Positions 60,017-64,000 of a stretch of DNA of 64,000 nt are shown piece by piece. The notes under the pieces were generated by a model. That model saw only the letters and a list, made by a program, of their open reading frames with translations. It was not told where the DNA came from and did not search any database. Every line of letters starts with the position of its first letter. Positions within the stretch are counted from its first letter, which is position 1. Where the stretch lies: contig NZ_JACCFE010000002.1 in NCBI RefSeq assembly GCF_014256275.1, positions 3,514,001-3,578,000 on the forward strand, read 5' to 3'. A program made the position numbers and the translations under genes. Source of the stretch: Rhodococcus sp. 4CII (GTDB lineage Bacteria > Actinomycetota > Actinomycetes > Mycobacteriales > Mycobacteriaceae).

Positions 60017-60604
60017 ATGCCTGACATCATCGAATTGATTTTCGAAGATCACGTGTGGTTCCGTCAGCAGTTTGCCAGGCTCGATGAACTGAAAGCCGGC
60101 CGCAGGCTCGACGTCGCCGCAGTCGAGGCGGTGTGGTCGTCGTTGGCGAAGCGCCTGGATCTTCACGCCTCGGCGGAGGAGGAGATCTTCTATCCGCAAC
60201 TCCTCCGCGTCGGCGACGACGACGCCGAAGCGGAGACCCTCGATGCGATCGGCGATCACAACGACATCCGCGACGGGGTCAGTGACGCCGCCGAGTTTCC
60301 CGTCGCGTCCGAGAAGTGGTGGGCTGCGGTCGCCCGCACCCGAGTGGCCAACGGCGAGCACATGGCCGAGGAGGAACGCGAGGGTTTGGCCGACTTCCGA
60401 ACGGCTCCGAAGGACCTTCGGGTGTCGCTCGGTCGGAGCTTCACCGAGTTCTTCGTCGTGCACCCGTCCACGTCGGGTGTCGACACCTCGGACAAGGATC
60501 CCGAGAAGTACGTCCGGGACGTCGAACAGGAGTGGGACGAGGACGAGGGCAGCGCAGACTCGGGTTCACTCCACATCGGCAGCCTGAAGGGGCAAGTGCA
60601 ATGA
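60017..60604 (+). CDS. Hemerythrin-like domain protein
   Basis: A 195-residue protein from ATG 60017. Residues 1-140 form a four-helix hemerythrin-like bundle with its metal ligands in the expected order: His in FEDHVWFRQQF, His and Glu in DLHASAEEEIFYPQLL, His in GDHNDIRDG, and His and Glu in NGEHMAEEEREGL. Such domains hold a di-iron site that binds oxygen, nitric oxide or peroxide. The C-terminal 50 residues are acidic and rich in Ser/Asp (DVEQEWDEDEGSADSG). It overlaps the next gene by 4 bases. Location near two ECF sigma genes suggests a redox or nitrosative stress role. Confidence 0.83.
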   Translation: MPDIIELIFEDHVWFRQQFARLDELKAGRRLDVAAVEAVWSSLAKRLDLHASAEEEIFYPQLLRVGDDDAEAETLDAIGDHNDIRDGVSDAAEFPVASEKWWAAVARTRVANGEHMAEEEREGLADFRTAPKDLRVSLGRSFTEFFVVHPSTSGVDTSDKDPEKYVRDVEQEWDEDEGSADSGSLHIGSLKGQVQ

Positions 60605-60972
60605 GTTTCTCGGCAAACCGTCGCATGCCCGTTGCACCACCTCCGCCGCATCGGGCCCGTGCCATGGCCGAATCGTTCGGTGTCGACATCGGGTGCGGGA
60701 TCCGGTCACCGGAACAGCGAAGGCGGCGCAGGTATCGCGCCCCGGCGGCCTACCGGCGCGTGGTGCCCGACTCGCCGTTCCCGGTGCCGCCGTCGGGGCC
60801 CGCCCTGAACATGTATCAGGCGATATTCGACGAGGCCGCCGACGGGTTTCGCTGGGTGTCCGGGTTCGGTGCCCCCGAACAGTGGCGTTTCGATTGGGAA
60901 CGGACGTACACGCGGGACGAGTGGGTCGACAGTCGTCGCCGCGCGAACGAGCACCGACTGACCCGAGAATGA
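60601..60972 (+). CDS. Internally deleted SAM methyltransferase remnant, 123 aa
   Basis: ATG 60601 overlaps the hemerythrin stop. The N-terminus (HRARAMAESFGVD) resembles the start of a class I methyltransferase, where relatives continue into the glycine-rich SAM site; the C-terminus (ALNMYQAIFDEAADGFRWVS, GAPEQWRFDWERTYTRDEWV) resembles the end of such enzymes. About 150 residues of the catalytic core are missing, replaced by a basic, Pro-rich stretch (RSPEQRRRRRYRAPAAYRRV). The frame has survived and is coupled to the hemerythrin gene, so a product may be made, but it cannot bind SAM in the normal way. Confidence 0.55.
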   Translation: MSFSANRRMPVAPPPPHRARAMAESFGVDIGCGIRSPEQRRRRRYRAPAAYRRVVPDSPFPVPPSGPALNMYQAIFDEAADGFRWVSGFGAPEQWRFDWERTYTRDEWVDSRRRANEHRLTRE

Positions 60973-61066
60973 TCGACGGCCGCCGCCGTGATCAGTAGGG
61001 TGGGATGTCATCCGGCCGCTGCGGCGGCCACCCTTCCGGAGCGCCTCGATCGCGCAGGAGGAGCGG

Positions 61067-61705
61067 ATGACGGAGACCGACACCTCGCACGAGGAACGCC
61101 TCGTCGACTCGTTGCGTTCGCGGGACGAGGCGGCGTTCGCCGAACTGGTCGACCGGCACACGCCGATGATGCTGCGCGTGGCGCGCGGATACGTGGCCAG
61201 CAACGAGGTCGCGGAGGACGTCGTCCAGGAAACGTGGATCGCCGTGCTCGAGGGCATCGACCGATTCGAAGGACGCTCGACACTGCGGACCTGGCTGTTC
61301 CGGATCCTCGTCAACATCGCCAAGAAGCGGGGTCTGCGGGACCGGCACGATTCCGACGCCACCCTCGCCGCCTTCACGGGCGGCGCCACCGTCGACCCGG
61401 CCCGATTCCGGCCGACCACCGATCCCGAGGATCCACACCATTGGGCGAACCCGCCGGCCAGTTGGCCGCGGACCCCGGAGGGCTCGATCCTCGGGGCGGA
61501 GGTCTTCGACGTCACGAACAGGGAACTCGAGCACCTCCCCGACCGGCAGCGGGCCGTCGTCGTGCTGCGCGACGTCCTCGGCTACGACGCCGAGGAGGTG
61601 TCCTCGATGCTCTCTATCACGCCGGCGAACCAGCGGGTGCTGCTGCACCGGGGTCGCTCACACGTGCGCCAGGTCCTCGAGGATTATCTTGGAACGGGAG
61701 CGTGA
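61067..61705 (+). CDS. ECF sigma factor
   Basis: A 212-residue sigma factor; ATG 61067 follows CAGGAGGAG. Region 2 runs from FAELVDRHTPMMLRVARGYV to EVAEDVVQETWIAVLEGIDR and RSTLRTWLFRILVNIAKKRG; region 4 is LEHLPDRQRAVVVLRDVLGY with DAEEVSSMLSITPANQRVLL. Between the two is a longer than usual linker (about 60 residues, including GATVDPARFRPTTDPEDPH). A zinc-type anti-sigma factor gene starts three bases after its stop, so the pair forms a redox- or stress-responsive switch. Confidence 0.9.
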   Translation: MTETDTSHEERLVDSLRSRDEAAFAELVDRHTPMMLRVARGYVASNEVAEDVVQETWIAVLEGIDRFEGRSTLRTWLFRILVNIAKKRGLRDRHDSDATLAAFTGGATVDPARFRPTTDPEDPHHWANPPASWPRTPEGSILGAEVFDVTNRELEHLPDRQRAVVVLRDVLGYDAEEVSSMLSITPANQRVLLHRGRSHVRQVLEDYLGTGA

Positions 61706-61708
61706 AAC

Positions 61709-61933
61709 ATGGACTGCCAGGAACTCGTCGAACTCGTCACGGCGTACCTCGAGGACGACCTCGACCCGGACGCCCGGGCCCGATTCGAAACGCACCTGAA
61801 CATCTGCACAGGATGCGCCAACTACCTCGACCAGATGCGGCAGACGGTGGACACCCTGGGTGCGCTGCCCGCGGAGGAACTCGATCCGGCACTGCGGGAC
61901 CGCCTGCTCGCCGCGTTCCGTGAGTGGCGCTGA
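61709..61933 (+). CDS. Zinc-finger anti-sigma factor (ZAS type)
   Basis: A 74-residue soluble anti-sigma factor, starting three bases after the sigma gene. The ZAS motif is complete: HLNICTGC gives His-X3-Cys-X2-Cys, and DCQELVELVTAYLEDDLDPD is the usual first helix. There is no membrane segment. Such proteins release their sigma factor on oxidation of the Cys pair or on another signal. The neighbouring sigma factor is its partner by position. Confidence 0.88.
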   Translation: MDCQELVELVTAYLEDDLDPDARARFETHLNICTGCANYLDQMRQTVDTLGALPAEELDPALRDRLLAAFREWR

Positions 61934-62092
61934 CGGCAGAACGGGCGCAGCTCATCGTGGCGGTGTGGCCCCGAAATGTTCCGGCATGGCTGCACTGCTC
62001 TGGACGAGGGACTGCTCAACGGACCGGACGACGCGGCCTGCACGACACATTCGGTATGCCCGAGAATTGGGGCGACCTCGGTCCCGACGATG

Positions 62093-62539
62093 TCAGAGGT
62101 ACAGGTCGGCGATCGCGCTGATCGTCGACCAGTGTCGGCCGTGGGACCGTAGAAACCGCACGTCGGGATACACGGTGCGGAAGGTCAGTGCGAGCGTTGC
62201 AGTCAGCCCGCCGGTGATCTCGGGGAGTCGCATTTCGGTTTCGGGAGCCAGGGCCCGGTCGAAAGGTGGATAGGTTGCCAGCCGCGCCAGGACGGGTTCG
62301 ACGCGCAATCGGGGACCCAGTTCGTGAAACAACCCGATGTTCTCCTGCACCCCCTTCGTGATCGGCAGGTCGGTGACGTCGATGACGGACCGGTGCTGGG
62401 CCGCTGCGCTCTGCTGCGCGACGAGGAGCAGGTCGTAGAGTTTGCCGGTGACGATGTCGTCGAAGGGACGAAAATCGTCGCGGCCGACACCCACACCGGC
62501 GACCACCCGGAAGATGTCCTGGAACTGGTCGAACGTCAT
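62093..62539 (-). CDS. DUF1931 histone-fold protein
   Basis: A 148-residue protein from ATG 62539; the frame is open upstream but homology starts at TFDQFQDIFRVVAGV. It has the features of DUF1931: DDFRPFDDIVTGKLYDLLLV (first histone fold), SVIDVTDLPITKGVQENIGL, then VLARLATYPPFDRALAPETE and MRLPEITGGLTATLALTFR (second fold). The crystal structure of an Aquifex member showed a doubled histone fold. In bacteria these proteins are rare and their role is unknown; DNA binding has not been shown to my knowledge. It lies 82 bases downstream of a TetR gene in the same direction. Confidence 0.78.
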   Translation of the reverse strand: MTFDQFQDIFRVVAGVGVGRDDFRPFDDIVTGKLYDLLLVAQQSAAAQHRSVIDVTDLPITKGVQENIGLFHELGPRLRVEPVLARLATYPPFDRALAPETEMRLPEITGGLTATLALTFRTVYPDVRFLRSHGRHWSTISAIADLYL

Positions 62540-62621
62540 CACCGTCACGGATCCCGCAGTCTCCACCCGGTGATCATCCCCCCGTCGCGGCGGGTCGGGG
62601 AAGTCACCGGAAGCAGGCCCG

Positions 62622-63242
62622 TCAATCGCGCGGGACGGCGACGGTCGTTCCCACCCACCGCCGCAGGTATGCACGCAGTTCGTCCTGGCTTCGCGGCGGG
62701 TTTCCCGGCGAGATGAAGAACGACTGCATCGTCCGCAGCTGGTATTCGACGAGCTCACGCAGGTCCAGCTCACCGTAGCCGTGCTGTTCCCAGTCGACGT
62801 CGAAGCGTCTGATCATCGCCATTCCGAAGAAGAGGGCTTCGTCGGACGTGATCCCCTCGGCATGGGAATGGGAACCGGACAGCATGATGCCGAGCTGCGG
62901 AATGCGGGGCGCTTCGTGGAGCGTGTAGATCACGGCCTCGACGACCGCGTCGGCCGGATCCTCGATGCCGGCCAGGTGCCGGGTCAGGCGGTCGAGGAAC
63001 CCGTCGACGGCGGCGATGGCGGCGGCGCGCAAGAGCGAATCGGTGCTGGGAAAGTACCGGTACACCGTCTGACGGATGACGCCGAGCGATTCCGCGACGT
63101 CGGCGATGCTGATCGCCGTGCCTTTCCGGCCGATCAGTTCGACGGCGGCGGCAACGATGCGCCGGGACGCTTCCTCGTCACTCGCAGGCGGGCTGCCGCC
63201 CCACCCCCGCCTGCCTGCCACTCCCTGTCCCCTGCCTGTCAC
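62622..63242 (-). CDS. TetR family transcriptional regulator
   Basis: A 206-residue regulator. GTG 63242 gives a short Gly-rich lead (GRGQGVAGRRGWGG); other GTGs nearby would shorten it. The helix-turn-helix is AISIADVAESLGVIRQTVYR with YFPSTDSLLRAAAIA. The ligand domain has an Asp/Glu/His-containing region (FDVDWEQHGYGELDLRELVE). It is divergent from the metal-dependent hydrolase gene at 63400 with an inverted repeat in the gap, and precedes the DUF1931 gene. The pairing of this TetR type with PF10118-like genes is common in mycolate-containing actinobacteria. Confidence 0.85.
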   Translation of the reverse strand: MTGRGQGVAGRRGWGGSPPASDEEASRRIVAAAVELIGRKGTAISIADVAESLGVIRQTVYRYFPSTDSLLRAAAIAAVDGFLDRLTRHLAGIEDPADAVVEAVIYTLHEAPRIPQLGIMLSGSHSHAEGITSDEALFFGMAMIRRFDVDWEQHGYGELDLRELVEYQLRTMQSFFISPGNPPRSQDELRAYLRRWVGTTVAVPRD

Positions 63243-63318
63243 ACCGACCTGAGCTCAGAGGTTACCGCGGGCACGTCTCGCGTCCGGCCCCCGTTTCGGG
63301 AATCTACGAAATCTTGAT

Positions 63319-63344
63319 CATACAATCGTCGTTCTATGTGTATG
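63319..63344. promoter_or_regulatory. Inverted repeat in the tetR-hydrolase divergent region
   Basis: CATACA (63319-63324) and TGTATG (63339-63344) form a perfect inverted repeat with a 14-base centre in the A/T-rich gap between the two divergent genes. It may be the TetR operator. Confidence 0.4.
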
Positions 63345-63399
63345 GTGTCGAATACCGAGGCCGCAGCCCACTCATGCCGTACGAGACGAGGTATCGCCC

Positions 63400-64000
63400 A
63401 TGACCGACCTGCACCCCAGAAAGATGGACTTCGCGTTCGACGAACAGGACGTCCCGTTCCTCTGGAACCCGGACAACCCGGCCTGGTCGAGCATGTCCAA
63501 CGCGATCTCGTTTCTGGCCGTCGGCTTCGAGAAGATGATCGTGAAGGCGATCATGCAGGCCAAGCCGCTGATGTCCGATCCGGAGGTCGCGGACGAGGCC
63601 GTGGCGTTCATGCGGCAGGAGGGGCACCACTCGACCGCGCACCGCCAGCACGTCAAGGCCCTGATCAAGCGATACCCGGGACTGCAGAACACTCTCGACG
63701 CGGTGATCGGCGAGTACGACCTCCTCACCGAGGCGACGAGCCTGAACTACCGACTCGCCTACACGGCGGATCTGGAGGCCACCTTCACCCCCGTGTTCAA
63801 GCTGATGCTCGACCACGACGCGACCCTCTTCCGGCCGGGTGACGACCGGGTCGCATCCCTGTTCATCTGGCACTTCGTCGAGGAGGTCGAGCACCGGAGC
63901 TCGGCGCTGATCATCTTCAATTCCCTTGTCGGAGAGGAGCTGTATCGGATGAGGATGGCTCCGTCGATCTTCGCCCACGTGATGAAGGTGATGCGGATCG
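63400..64000 (+). CDS. Predicted metal-dependent hydrolase (PF10118-like), partial
   Basis: About 200 residues are visible; the gene runs off the end of the window. ATG 63400 is the first in-frame start. A helical, His/Glu-rich core is evident: RQEGHHSTAHRQHVKALIKR and FIWHFVEEVEHRSSALIIFN, whose regularly spaced Glu and His residues suggest a ferritin-like di-metal site. This agrees with the PF10118 family, annotated as predicted metal-dependent hydrolase but probably related to di-iron helical proteins. It is divergent from a TetR regulator that probably controls it. Confidence 0.8.
   Translation, partial: MTDLHPRKMDFAFDEQDVPFLWNPDNPAWSSMSNAISFLAVGFEKMIVKAIMQAKPLMSDPEVADEAVAFMRQEGHHSTAHRQHVKALIKRYPGLQNTLDAVIGEYDLLTEATSLNYRLAYTADLEATFTPVFKLMLDHDATLFRPGDDRVASLFIWHFVEEVEHRSSALIIFNSLVGEELYRMRMAPSIFAHVMKVMRI

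Overview
The window is high-GC actinobacterial DNA. Coding regions have strongly G/C-rich third positions, GTG and TTG starts are common, and many genes overlap by 4 bases. The gene content (Tat-exported cholesterol oxidase, DUF222/HNH protein, many TetR and GntR regulators, ECF sigma factors, a LAL-type LuxR regulator, a possible iron-responsive locus) fits a Rhodococcus or close relative best. It looks chromosomal. I see no tRNA, rRNA, CRISPR array or intact insertion sequence.

Layout. 1-4.5 kb: 3' end of an oxygenase reductase, a DUF222/HNH protein, and a cholesterol-oxidase-like flavoenzyme with its TetR neighbour. 4.5-8 kb: a decayed reading frame and a two-gene ABC exporter. 8-13.9 kb: a self-contained catabolic cassette (SDR dehydrogenase, sugar-phosphate-isomerase-like protein, MHS-type transporter, split transketolase, GntR regulator) with a shared sequence motif in both control regions. 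14-20.5 kb: a large secreted beta-propeller protein and a LAL regulator. 20.5-25 kb: gene relics, a GntR/MFS pair and a patatin. 25-29 kb: a membrane protein, a lipoprotein and an Hsp70-like protein. 29-35.6 kb: a fused adenylation/carrier/acyltransferase protein divergent from an Fe3+-type ABC transporter, each with an iron-box-like palindrome upstream. 35.8-38 kb: a ChrB-like/MFS operon.

38-46.7 kb is the most unusual part. It is a mosaic of small orphan genes, truncated genes and a three-gene remnant of a gas-vesicle locus (YtxH-like protein, SRPBCC protein, GvpA/J protein). The gas-vesicle genes are bracketed by two outward-facing copies of a ~295-bp element. Each copy has an AT-rich leader, a tiny peptide gene and a hairpin; the left copy has an intact 30-codon gene and the right copy is frameshifted. 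The block ends at a sharp junction where a truncated paralogue of a gene from its left side abuts a decapitated acyl-CoA dehydrogenase fragment.

47-56 kb: a probable organic-acid or keto-acid cassette (fused indolepyruvate-type oxidoreductase, RraA-like protein, LeuCD-like hydro-lyase, AsnC regulator, MatC-type carrier). 56-64 kb: stress-type genes, including a DGPF protein/ECF42 sigma pair with a matching promoter, a hemerythrin, a second ECF sigma with zinc anti-sigma factor, a DUF1931 histone-fold protein, and a TetR divergent from a predicted metal-dependent hydrolase that runs off the end.
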